Assembly: GCF_008831285.2 (NCBI RefSeq)
Contig: NC_045143.1
Location: 9,807,503-9,871,502, forward strand
Source of the DNA: Nymphaea colorata
Lineage: Eukaryota; Streptophyta; Magnoliopsida; Nymphaeales; Nymphaeaceae
DNA length: 64,000 nucleotides
Direction: 5' to 3'
The notes under the pieces are model-generated. The model saw nothing but the letters and a program-made list of their open reading frames with translations. It was not told the origin of the DNA and did not search any database. Position numbers and translations under genes: made by a program. Shown in pieces: positions 47,268 to 58,139 of the stretch (positions are counted from its first letter, which is position 1; each line of letters begins with the position of its first letter).

Positions 47268-47765
47268 TGTAAAGAGTCATCACCGACTCTCTCGAGCCTC
47301 CTCTTGTAAGTCAGTGATTAATGATAAGAACATCAAAAATAACAAAAAATAATTAGAAAGTGGTAGAACCTCCAACACCGACCTTCTCAAACTCTATGAG
47401 TAGGAGTGCTGGCCTTTGTGTCTAGCATCAAGAGAGTGTAAGTGTATGAGTTAGAGTTGAGGCAATGGGTGCAAGGGGCATGGAAGTGCTTGGGTGTGAA
47501 AGTTCACTATAGAGCTTAGGTGAGTTTCCTTGAGTCTTCCTTTATCATTTTGATAAATAAAGTAGTTTACATTTTGAGAATATCAATTGTACGGTTTTAG
47601 CTCATTTTGTGAGCTATTTCATTGGGTTATTAAGTTTTTTATTAAGCATACTTTGTCAAGTTTATTATCGAGAATTATTTTGAACGGCGAGACTCTGCCG
47701 GTTTTTTTCTGCATAAATTCGGTTTTGGATCTAAGTTGTATCGAGTGCTTACATTTTCTCCTACA
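47268..47765 (+). repeat. 5' LTR of Copia-5
   Basis: 498 bp, TGTAAAGAGTCATC to TTCTCCTACA; matches 52136-53688 once the hAT insertion is removed. Confidence 0.9.
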
Positions 47766-47767
47766 AT

Positions 47768-47780
47768 TGGTATCAGAGAG
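47768..47780 (+). other. Primer-binding site of Copia-5
   Basis: TGGTATCAGAGAG two bases after the LTR; initiator tRNA-Met type. Confidence 0.8.
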
Positions 47781-47839
47781 TGGTTCAGTTTAAGGGCCAG
47801 TTTAATAGTGAGATTAATTGGGCCCATTATAATCTGAAA

Positions 47840-48650
47840 TTATGGCAGCATTAGCGGTTGCATTAAATAATATTAAAAAGTTTTACAATAGCAATTATGG
47901 CTATTGAAAATCTTGCATAGAGTTGTATTTTTTTGGATAGGAAATATTGGATAGAGTATTGGGATTAGACACAAATATTCCTATCAATGAAGAAGTTAGA
48001 AAAAAAGGATGATCAAAGAAGGGAAAACTCTATTTGCAATTAAGGTATCAATTGAGAATGATTTATTAGAGCATATACGTGATGCTAAGATCCTAAAGAA
48101 GTATGAGATGTTTTGCAATGCTATTTTCTCGAACTAATGATGACCACCTACAATTGTTAGAAAATGAGTTAGCTACATTAACTCAGGGAAACATATTGAT
48201 AGCATAATATTTTATGAAGGTTAAAAATATTTGTAGGGAGATTTCTCAAATTGACCCTGAGTCTAAGATCAGTGAGGTATGTATACAGAGATTTCTTGCT
48301 CGTGGATTTCATTCAGAATTTAATAGTTTTATAATTGGTGTTCAAGGCTAACCAGCTTAACTAACTTTGTTGGAGTTAGAGAATCTTTTGATCAATCAAG
48401 AAACATTAGCGAACCAAAAGATAGGACTTTCCCTCAAAATAAATAATGAGGAAGCTTTGTTTAGTAAGGGTCAGAGGTCACGTTGGCCAGCTAAGCCAGT
48501 CATTAAGTCTCCAAGTATGAACATTAACAAAACGAATGAAAAAATATAGAAAAGAAAATAAGAGTAACTACACAGTAGTTGAGACCAAAGAAAAAGTCAT
48601 TTAGATGTGAAAAATTGGGTCATTTTGTTCGTGACTGTAGAGTCAAAATA
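47840..48650 (+). pseudogene. Copia-5 gag remnant
   Basis: Decayed gag. Traces of the zinc knuckle remain (CEKLGHFVRDC near 48608); the first Cys is not evident in frame. Several stops lie before it. Confidence 0.6.
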
Positions 48651-48762
48651 GATGAAGGAAATAGAGTCGCAACAAGTAAGCAACATGGGGGAGCTAATGA
48701 GACTATACAAAAAAGTTTGTTTCTGTAATCAATTGAGGTAAAAGAGGATATAAAACAAGAAA

Positions 48763-51700
48763 GATGCAATTCTGCCCATGTAAAACCTATAAAAGAAAAC
48801 AAAAAAGAAAAGAGAAAATCAATTATCAAATTGTTTGGATAATTGATTTTGGATGCTCAAATCATATGATTGGTGATGATAGTAAGTTCGTAAATATGAA
48901 AGAATATGACAGAAATCGAGTTGTTGTTACTGATAACAACACAAAGCTCCTAGTGGCACATATTGGAGAAGCATATGTTGAAAGGGAGGATTTTATATAA
49001 TGTTTATCATGTTTCAGGAATGACAAAGAACTTACTGTCTGTGCCACAACTTACAGCTTTAAGTCACTATATATTATTCGGCCCAAATGATGTGAAAGTT
49101 TATAGAAATGTAGATGTTCAAGGAACTCCCACATTTGAAGGAAGAAAAGTTGACTCAATATATGTCCTGTTAGCAGAAACAACATATGTTGACAAAACAA
49201 AGAAGCATGGCACTTCAGATATTTGGCATGAGAAACTCACTCATGTTGGATATAACAAACTACGTGAGATGTCTAATAAAAAGCAGTTGATTGGGCTGCC
49301 AAAGTTTGAGGTACGAATGGACAAAGTATGCACAAAATGTCAACATAGAAAGACACACAAGAGTCCATTTAAAGAATTGAAGCACTTGAAAAGTTTAAAG
49401 AGTTTCGCCAGATGTTGAGAAAAGAACTTGGGTACAGAATTTGGTGTCTACGTACTGATAATAGTAGCGAATATACATTTGACATGTTTATGGCATACAC
49501 GAGGCAACATGGTATTCAAAAGCAATTTACATGTGCCTATACGCCTCAACAAAATGGAGCGGCAGAACGAAAAAATCGTTATATAGCAAAAACATGCTGA
49601 AGCATGATGCATGCAAAGAACATCCCACCAAAATTTTTGGCCGAGTGTCTCAGCATCGCTATACACGTGATTAATCGATTACCATTGTCGAAATTTAGTT
49701 TTAAGTCTCTATACGAGATGCTCCATAAAAAGAAGCATAGGTGTATCTTTGTTGGATATGATCTATATCGTAAGAGATGGAGATGTATTAATCTTAGCAT
49801 AGCAAAAATTCATGTTTCTCGCGATGTCATCTTCAATGAAGCATCATCTTAGTGGTCAGAAGAGAAGAAGGTGCTTCCAGACTCTCTAGTTTTTTAGAGA
49901 GATATTCAAAACAAAATACAATTTGAGATGACCCATGGAGAGCCTGAGTTGGAAGATGCATAAGCAAAACAATCAGATAAACAAGTTCAAATGCTTGAAC
50001 ATAGCTCAAGACAAGAAGAACGAGCAGATTCATGGAGAAGAGGAGTCAATACTGTTCAACAACGAAGTATATAACAAGAAAGACCATAACTACTTGAAGA
50101 GCCAAAAGGAGCATCTATAACATTATGAAGATCAACAAGAATACCAGAACTAAATCCCAAATATATAAACATAGATTGTGCCATCATGGAGGAGATCAAG
50201 CCAGCTTCTTTTGAAGAAGCAAAAGATGTTGATAAATGATAAATTGCAATGAAAGATGAAATGAAGACATTGGAGCATAACAAAACTTGGGAACTCATAC
50301 CAAAGCTTGCAGGAGTAAAACTCATTTCTTGTAAGTGGGTTTACAAAATAAAAAGAAAGGCAGATGACTTAGTCGATAGATATAATGTTTGACTAGTTGT
50401 GGGAGGATTTTCACAACAGCATAACCTTGAGTTTGAAGAAACTTTTAGTCTTGTTGTAAAGATCACATTTATACGTATTCTGATAGTCATTGCTGCAAGC
50501 AAATAATGAAAGTTATGGTAAATGGATGTAAAAAGTGCTTTCTTATATGGAGATCTCGATCATGAAATCTATATGGAGTAGCTTGAAAGATTTAAATCTC
50601 CAAACAAGCCAAACTACGTCTGTAAGCTAAGTAAAACACTTTATGCATTGAAATAAGCACAAAGAGCATGGTACAAAAAAAAAGCTAAATTGGTGTTTAG
50701 TGGATTTCAAGTCGCCTCGACAGATTCAAGTCTTTTCATCAAGACAAGAGGTATAGATATTACTATTTTGTTAATTTATGTTAATGATTTAATTATTACT
50801 AGAGATGACAAGGAAGAAATGAATCTCATTCTTGAACATCTCACGGTGAGATTTGAAATGAAAGAGCTGGGGGAGTTGCGACACTTCCTTTGATTTGAAA
50901 TTTATTTTAAATCTAAAGGATTATTTTTAAGTCAAAAGAACTATGTTCATGACTTATTACGTAAGTATGGTAATGCTCAGTTGCAAACCTATCTCAACAC
51001 TAATTAAGATAAATGCGTAGCTTAGACTTGATGAAGGAGACAAGCTAGAAGATATCACTATGTATCGCCAATTGGTTCGAAGCCTAATCTGCTTAACATT
51101 GTCAAGACTAGACATTCCTTAAGCAGTTGGTGTTATAAGCAGATTCTAAAGAAGCCGCATTTAAAAGGAGTGAAAAAAATATTAAAGTATGTCAAAGGAA
51201 CTCTTGACTTTGGTATACTTTATAAAAAAGGGTAAGGTTGCGCACTGTGCTAGGCTGCCACCGGGTACCTGGTTCCCGACCCAACTCGGGCCCGAGAAAA
51301 AGGGACCTGGGCCGGTGCGACTCGTTATTGATCTGACCCGGGTGGGCCCGACTCGTTATCGAGCCGGCCCGGGTGGACCCAATAAGTACGATTCAGACAC
51401 GATAATTTATTTTTAAATTTTTTTATTAATATATATATATATATTTATTTATTTATAATATTTTATTATAATTAGTTATATTTATATATTATTTTATATT
51501 GAAAATATATTTTTAAATTAAATCGAGGCTGGGTCCGGGCTAGGTTCGGCTTGGGTTTTTCGAGTTGGGCCAGGCCTGGGCCCGAGCCCAATTCGTCATC
51601 AGGTTGGCCGGCCCAGGCCGACCCAATGCCTAGGCTTAAAAAGAGGCCAACTTGTCAAGTTGTTGGTTATTATGATGCAGATTATGCTGGAGACTTATCA

Positions 51701-52130
51701 ACACGAAGATCGACCACAAGATATATATTGTCTTGATAGTTGTGCAATATCATGGTGCAGTAAGAGACAACTGGCAATTTTACTATCTACAATAGAAGCA
51801 GAGTTTAGAGCAGCATCTCAAATAGCACAAAAATATGTGTGGTTGATGCGACTGTTGAAAGATATTAAACAAGATGTGGATTGTGCAAAGTACAATAATC
51901 AAAGTGCAATTAGACTTGCATAGGATCCTGTCTTCCATGCTTCGAACGAAACACATAAAGGTTGGACATCATTTTATCAGAGAGAAGGTACTCAAAGGAG
52001 AGTTTCAATTGCAGCCAATCGCTTTAGAAGATCAACTTGCTAGCATCTTTACCAAAGGCTTACTAGTACAAACTTTCACCAAGCTTAGAAGAATGTTAGG
52101 AGTCATAAGTAGAGAGTTGGTAATGAGGGG
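48763..52130 (+). pseudogene. Copia-5 pol remnants
   Basis: Protease site WIIDFGCSNHMIG (near 48835) has Phe instead of Ser/Thr after Asp. Pre-integrase DIWHEKLTHVG and CTKCQHRKTHKSPF follow. Integrase has lost the segment with its first catalytic Asp: the zinc-binding part joins almost directly to WCLRTDNSSEY; TPQQNGAAERKN remains. RT catalytic motif is YVNDLI (Asp to Asn). RNase H is split by an insert at 51231-51635 and resumes as [12 protein letters not shown] and STIEAEFRAAS, ending LASIFTKGL. Confidence 0.85.
51231..51635. mobile_element. GC-rich insert in Copia-5 RNase H
   Basis: About 405 bp with GC-rich ends (GGGCCCG/CGGGCCC-type motifs such as CGGCCCGGGTGG) around an AT-rich core (51405-51520). 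It splits the RNase H frame. Flanks TAAAAAAG (51223-51230) and TTAAAAAG (51636-51643) could be an 8-bp target duplication with one mismatch. Ends are only weakly inverted, so the class is uncertain (a hAT-like non-autonomous element is possible). Confidence 0.5.
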
Positions 52131-52135
52131 GAGAT

Positions 52136-52231
52136 TGTAAAGAGTCATAACTGACTCTCTCGAACAGTGGCGGAGCCAGAAAAATTGGCTGGCGGGGGCA
52201 CTTATTTAAAATACTCAAAGCTAGTAGGGGA

Positions 52232-52292
<61 letters not shown>

Positions 52293-53688
52293 ATAAATAT
52301 TTAAGATTCTTACTTAAAAAATAAATTTTTTTTAAGAGACTGACACATCTTCTAACTTAAAATATCTTATTGGAAGGAAGAAAAAAAATAAAAAACGACA
52401 TGGTCCAGAACAAGGCCTAAAAAGCCTAAATCGAACAGCTAAACCGCTAAGCATGACCAAGAAGTGTTGGCCTTTTATTTGGCTTGTATAACTTGATTTA
52501 CAAATTTATTTTCACATTAATACTATTGAATATTAGAAAAGTGATTTTAATTAATTGAAAATGCAAATTTAGAAAATTGGTGTTAAATGTTTTACGAATA
52601 ATCTCCTGCAGGTAGGTCTTGTGGCTCACTTGTACAAGCCTAGCCAGAACAAGCAAAGTCCGGAGACTGGTTTGGTACCAGCCTTGATAGAGTGTAAGAC
52701 ATCATCTACGACAAGGAATCTGAATCTCACAAAAATTTCGTTCATGAAAAGAAAATTTTCCAATGTGGGTAAGACAAAATATGTCATGCATTTCTTCTAA
52801 GTAGGCCACATGGTAAAGATGTGCGAGACAATTAAAAAATTTAAAATATTCAAGACAATTCTTGATAATTTTCCAATGTGGTTAAAACAAATAAATTATA
52901 GACGGCATGCATGCTTCTAATAGGCCACACGGTGAAGATGTGCGAGACCATTTAAGAAAATTCTTAACAGTCACCGACGTAGCCTTCCTTTTTCTTTTTT
53001 AATTTAAACTCATGATTTATTAAATGAGGCACGACACAAATGTTTTTCATGTACCACCACTCCATTAAACTTATCATGAATAATTTCTCCCTTGCAATAA
53101 TGTAAAAAGCCAGAGTTATGGTGGTATGCACGTGGGCTATCTGGGCTGGCGTGGGCAGGCGCCCACACCTGCCCCACGCTGGCTCCGCCACTGCTCTCGA
53201 ACAATCCTGAGCCTCCTCTTGTAAGTTGGTGACTAATGATAAAAACATAAAAAATAACAAAAAATAATTAGAAAATGGTAGAACCTTCACCACCGACCTT
53301 CTCAAACTCTATAAATAGGCGTGCTGGCCTTTGCGTCTAGCATCAAGAAAGTATGAGTGTATTGAGTTAGAGTTGAGGCATTGGGTGCAAAGGGCATGGA
53401 AGTGCTTGAGTGTGAAAGTTAACTACGTGAGCTTAGGTGAGTTTCCTTCAATCTTCCTTTGTAATGTTTATTTTGATTAATAAAATAGTTTATATTTTGA
53501 GATTATCAATTGTTGGGCTTTAGCTCATTTTATGAGCTATTTCATTTGGTTATTAAATTTTTTATGAAGCATACTTTGTCAAGTTTATTATTGAGAATTA
53601 TTTTGGACGTCGCGACTCTGCCGGTTTTTCTCCACGTAAATTCATGTTTGGATATAAGTTATATTTAAAGCCCACATTTTCTCATACA
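52136..53688 (+). repeat. 3' LTR of Copia-5, split by hAT
   Basis: Starts TGTAAAGAGTCATAAC; the hAT element lies 29 bp in; LTR ends TTCTCATACA. Confidence 0.9.
52165..53193. mobile_element. hAT-type non-autonomous transposon, copy 2 (inverted)
   Basis: 1029 bp with terminal inverted repeats CAGTGGCGGAGCCAG / CTGGCTCCGCCACTG and an exact 8-bp target duplication CTCTCGAA (52157-52164, 53194-53201). It is the reverse complement of 16485-17547 with few differences; the (TA)n tract (52234-52289) is shorter. The exact duplication fits a recent insertion into an already old Copia LTR. Confidence 0.93.
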
Positions 53689-53693
53689 TTTCT

Positions 53694-54985
53694 AAGTGCT
53701 GGTAAAAGTCACTTTGTTAATTAGACAAAAACCTGCAGCAGCTGCTGCTGCTTTCTGTCGGCAGCAACTGCACAATTGGTTGATGCGTTGCTGTTGCATA
53801 TACAACCTCCCAAAGCAGCAACTAATCTAGAAACTCAAGAACTAATAGAATAATGAAAACCAAAATAAATATTAACATGCAAGAGGTGAAAAAAAAACTC
53901 AATTTCACATTGAGTATTGGATATGATTTTTTTTTTGCAAAAAATTATCACATTCATGATTGCAACTCACAAAAAACTCAAGAAACATATATACCCAGTC
54001 ATGTCACCACCATCTTTAGAAAGTAATCCATTTACTTCACTTGATTTGGCAAACGAGTGTTGCTTAAATATAACTAATATGATACATTATCCACTGTAAA
54101 TGTTGGCACCATTAATCCCTGCAAGGGTAACCTTAGACAAGGTTGTAAGTTGATCCCACTTACATCTCTAGTAGGTATGAAACTACAAGCCAGCATGGGG
54201 CGCATATGATTTTCTCAGTAGTTTGCAGATTGCTTATTCTCTGTTTCTTCTTCCTATCCTCTTTTGGGTAGTCTTCGGATATGTGGTCTTCTTCTATCTT
54301 AGGAAGTTCATTCTACATAGGCATGTGATTGACTCTGTCCTTTTTGCCCTTCTTGTGCTTTAGCATGTTTGTGATGGGATGGTTCTACTACAGATGACCA
54401 TTTGACATTTTTAAAAGTTGAAAAGTTTGTTCCCCTTCTAAAACAGAATCACTGACTAAAACCTGGCAGCGAGAGCGCCATTGGCACAAAAGAAAAGAAA
54501 CGGGAACAACTTTTCTTCATTGAAGGTTGTGTTCCTCTTCGTGCAAATTTCTTAGCTTATCGAACGTCATTTCATTTGTCATCCGTTGAAATATGACTTG
54601 CTGCCTGATTTCTTTCGTTTGCCTTTCAAGGGAAAAATGGAAGGCCAACAATATACAACCACACTCATATGGTGCATGAGCGACTTGATTTATAGGCCAG
54701 AACATGAGGTACTGCCAAAGCTTGGCAATACCCAAAGTGATGGCATTATTCTTGTGAGAGACATGGAATATATCAAATCCATGAATCACAGTTCCACCTA
54801 CAACAGATTACTGCTTGCTTCCCCTGTGTACTTAACTGATCAAGCTTGCAAGATATTCAGAGTTGCATGTTTAGAGATAACAGTGGACGCTACTAAGCCA
54901 AATAACTTGGCTATTCAAAATTTCAGAGAAACAAAGAGTGCAGAGCCTCTAAAATATCGTGTGATATTTCATCTGAATATCAGAT
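53694..54985. repeat. Resumption of unit 7 flank after Copia-5
   Basis: AAGTGCTGGTAAAAGTCAC onward aligns with 5726-6597 and then 11389-11765. No gene in it. Confidence 0.8.
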
Positions 54986-55434
54986 TGTCAAATGGTGCGA
55001 ACAGCCATGGATGTTTTCAATCAAAGATACCCTTGAAATGGTTAATTTGTAATTTACAGGGCAGGTTAAAGTCTTGTTTTTCTTGCTTTAGTTACTTGTC
55101 TTGCCATTGATTGATGTCGTGGTCCTAAATTAGTCTGTTATTTATCTCAAAATTCTATTATATAAGTCTTATCTAATTCATGAAAGCCTTGCTTTCCAGA
55201 TGATACCTCATTTTAATTATGATCTTTATTTTTTATTTGCAGTTGGGAAGGCATGAAAGAGAAAAAAAACATGGAGATGGAGGTGGAGCAATCTTGATGT
55301 TTAAATCATGAACTTTTTTTTTTATGTTTTTGATATAGTAATAAGCTAATTGTTTAGTTATGTAAATGAAATGTTATGAATAAAAAATTTGCACGGTCTG
55401 TATAATGACACACACTCTCTCTCTATATCTCTCT
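54986..55434. other. Non-coding DNA before the hairpin
   Basis: No gene seen; ends in a CTCTCTCTCTATATCTCTCTCT stretch. Confidence 0.5.
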
Positions 55435-55547
55435 CTACTTACTGAGTCATTAAGCGTCACTACATAAGTATTTTTTCTTACATCTATATATGTATATATA
55501 GTAAGAAAAAATACTTATGTAGTGAGGCTTAATGACTCAGTAAGTAG
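55435..55547. repeat. Near-perfect 47-bp inverted repeat (hairpin)
   Basis: Arms 55435-55481 and 55501-55547 are reverse complements with a single mismatch (G/C pair position near 55455), separated by a 19-bp AT loop. It could be a miniature foldback element or give a long RNA hairpin. It lies immediately before the unit 8 remnant. Confidence 0.9.
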
Positions 55548-55800
55548 ATCTACAGCTGAACGATTACTGCCATAACTCATATGCATTCAGTGAATAGACA
55601 TTAATATTTCGGATGAGTCAAAGAAAATCCCACCACCTAAGTGAAGGCTGGAGCCTCCCTCTTCCCCCATCTCCCAGGGAAATAGACATTGATATTAGTG
55701 ACCTGAAAATGGGTCGGAGATGATCAAGTCTTGGCCAAAGATCTAACGACTTAAATAGTTGACATCTTTGTCGTCAATATGAGAGAGATAGAGAAGCTTG
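55548..55800. pseudogene. Unit 8 remnant (gene deleted)
   Basis: Text at 55553-55730 matches 3190-3365 (CACCTGAGTGAAGGCGAAG region), then jumps to text like 5568-5640 (TTGGCCAAAGATCTAA, ACATCTTTGTCGTCA). Upstream and downstream parts are joined with the whole promoter and gene missing. Confidence 0.6.
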
Positions 55801-56156
55801 TCGTCTGATTAGGAGTTCAGACATTTAACCTTCAAGTTGGAGTAAAGGTCAAGAATTCCAACAAAAAGGTTTTTGGGCATTGGTAAACAAGCATGAGTAG
55901 AGAGAGAATAGAAAGTAAAGAATGAGACATTACAACTATAAAGTGGTTCTGCGTTAGCCTATACCTCCTATTCTCATTCAATTCTTTCTTTCCTTCTTTT
56001 TATTTTTGTGTCGTACCTTTTTGAGAGACATTTCCACTGTATATGTTTCCTGCATAAGTAGCACTATAATTAGCGGTCTTACATGATAGATTAGCAAGTC
56101 CCTGTCTGCATGAGTTAGGAACTGTTGGGAGCCTACAACTACAAGGTTTCCTTTCA
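55801..56156. other. Non-coding DNA, nothing recognised
   Basis: No gene or repeat assigned; may include the decayed LTR of the Copia relic that follows. Confidence 0.4.
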
Positions 56157-57760
56157 TTAAAATTGTCGCTGCAGATTTATCTTTTTCTTTGGCTTCATTG
56201 CTATCCTTTTAGGAACCCCTTGACTTATGCTACAATGTTTTGCAATGGGCTTGCCATTCCCTTGGTTAGCCTCCTTCAAACTCAATGTGGAGGCTTGCAC
56301 GTTGAGCTTGTTAATAAAGTACTTATGCCTTTTAGTTGGAAGAACTTTAGTAAAACTTTCCGCTACTTGATCTTCAGACGAGATATATGCAGTTTGTAAT
56401 TCTCTTTTAACAATTTTATCGTGCAAGATGTGAACCTCAATTAAAATATGCTCATTTGTGTTGTGAAACATAGGATGAGATGCGAAATGAGATGCACTAA
56501 CATTGTCACACCATAGTATGGAAATCTGATTTGCATTTTCTTCCAATTCTTTTAAGAAGGCAGTTGTCCAGATGTTTCAGCTACAACATTAACTAATGGT
56601 CTACATTTTGCTTTAATGTTAGATCTAGTACAGTATTCTATTTCTTTGAGCCCCAAGAAACTAAATTTGAACCATAGTGGACCACATTTCCTCTTGAAGA
56701 CGTATGATTGATGGAGTATCTCACCAAATCTGCATTGGCAAATATATTGATTATTCTGTGCATGCATATCAGCTGCAAGGTTTAGACCATAGTCAATTGT
56801 TCCCCTTAGGTACCGAATGATTCTTTTATTGCAGTCCAATGGTAAACAATGGGTTCTTACATAAATTGGCACAAATGCTTAACAACAGAAGATATTTCTG
56901 ACCTGTCATGGTGGCATATTGAAGAGGTTCGAAAACAATTCTACAAAGTGTTGGATCACTGACTTGAATTCCTTCTTTTATCAAAATTTTCATAGAGGCT
57001 GCTTTGGCATTGAGCATGGATGTCTTCATGAATAGCTGGAGTATGTATGTCTTCAGGGTGAGCTCGATTTGTCTATATGACCTGTGAACTTCAATTCCTA
57101 TGGAAAAAAATGTAAGCTACCCAAGCGTTTCATTGCTAAGTGTTTTGCAAGATTTTGAAAAGATATCATTGATATGCTTGCTAGACTTTTCTGACATGAT
57201 AATATCAACAACATAAACCAACACATATTTTTCATTTTTTAAAGCTGGCCTTTAAAAAGGTATTCAACCTTGAGAACCAGGCTTTAGCAGCTTGTTTCAA
57301 CCCATATAATCTTTCGTACAGTTTGAGAACAAAATGAGGTTGAGTGACTCATGAAAACCTAGAGGTTGTTCCAAATAAACATCTTCATTCAAGAAAATAT
57401 GGAGAAGCATTTTGAACATGCATTTGCAAATTGCCCAATTATATTTTCGAGCAATGGAAAGAAAAACAAATCCCATGTTGTCAGTTTGATGACTAGGACA
57501 AGAAACTCAGAATAATCTGGACATGCAGTTACTAAACCCTTTAGCAAATAGACATGCTCTATATCTCTCTAAGGTTCCTTCAGCTTTTCTTTGTTTAATT
57601 TTATACATTCATTTACAGTGTGCGAGATGAAGTTTCTGGCTTCTAGGAACCAACTACTAGGTTTGATTTCATTGAAGAGCAAGAATCTCACTTTCCATTG
57701 CTTTTTGCCAATTGGGATCTTGACTAGCCTACTTCAAAGTGACAGTTTCTAAATTTGGAT
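56157..57760 (-). pseudogene. Copia relic (RT and RNase H), minus strand
   Basis: RNase H: ISILWCDNVSASHFASHP, NTNEHILIEVHILHDKIV and SSEDQVAESFTKVLP; then CNKRIIRYLRGTIDYGL (about 56820) and RT traces to about 57760, including YVVDII near 57215 in place of YVDD. No LTRs found. A different lineage from Copia-1 and Copia-2 judging by the RNase H wording. Confidence 0.75.
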
Positions 57761-58139
57761 AAGAGAAATAAACAAAGCAGTTAGACTAGCAAAGTTTCCC
57801 ACATTGATAACTCTTAGATTGTGAGCGCCATCTTGTGAACAAGTAACCATAGGGTGAATGCAAGCAGGATTTGTTAATAGTGATTGTGATGTAATATCTT
57901 CAAAAAGATTGGACAGGACCAGATTGGACTCATCGGCAGTATAATCTTCTAAGTGAATTGAACTGGGGAAAGTGAAGGTTCAAACACAAGTTCAAAATGG
58001 CAACTAGCAATGACAAGATGCTTAGGAGACGTAGGAGAGGAAGAAGAGTACTATATGAATTTAGAGCCAGACTTGTTAATCAGGAACCTACTTAATTTAA
58101 AGCGATGATGTACTTTTCCTTGATGAAAGTTGTGGATCT
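57761..58139. other. Junction between two opposed Copia relics
   Basis: No gene recognised; both neighbours are transposon fragments. Confidence 0.4.

Larger units (their letters stand above)
47268..53688 (+). mobile_element. Copia-5, degenerate Ty1/Copia element with nested insertions
   Basis: 6.4 kb. Target duplication TTTCT at 47263-47267 and 53689-53693; the empty site is visible in unit 2 near 5720 (GGCATTTCGAAGTGCC). LTRs 47268-47765 and 52136-53688, the latter split by an hAT element. PBS at 47768, polypurine tract GAGGGGGAGA before 52136. A GC-rich insert sits in the RNase H region. Coding parts carry many stops; the oldest of the four LTR-bounded elements by damage. Confidence 0.92.
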
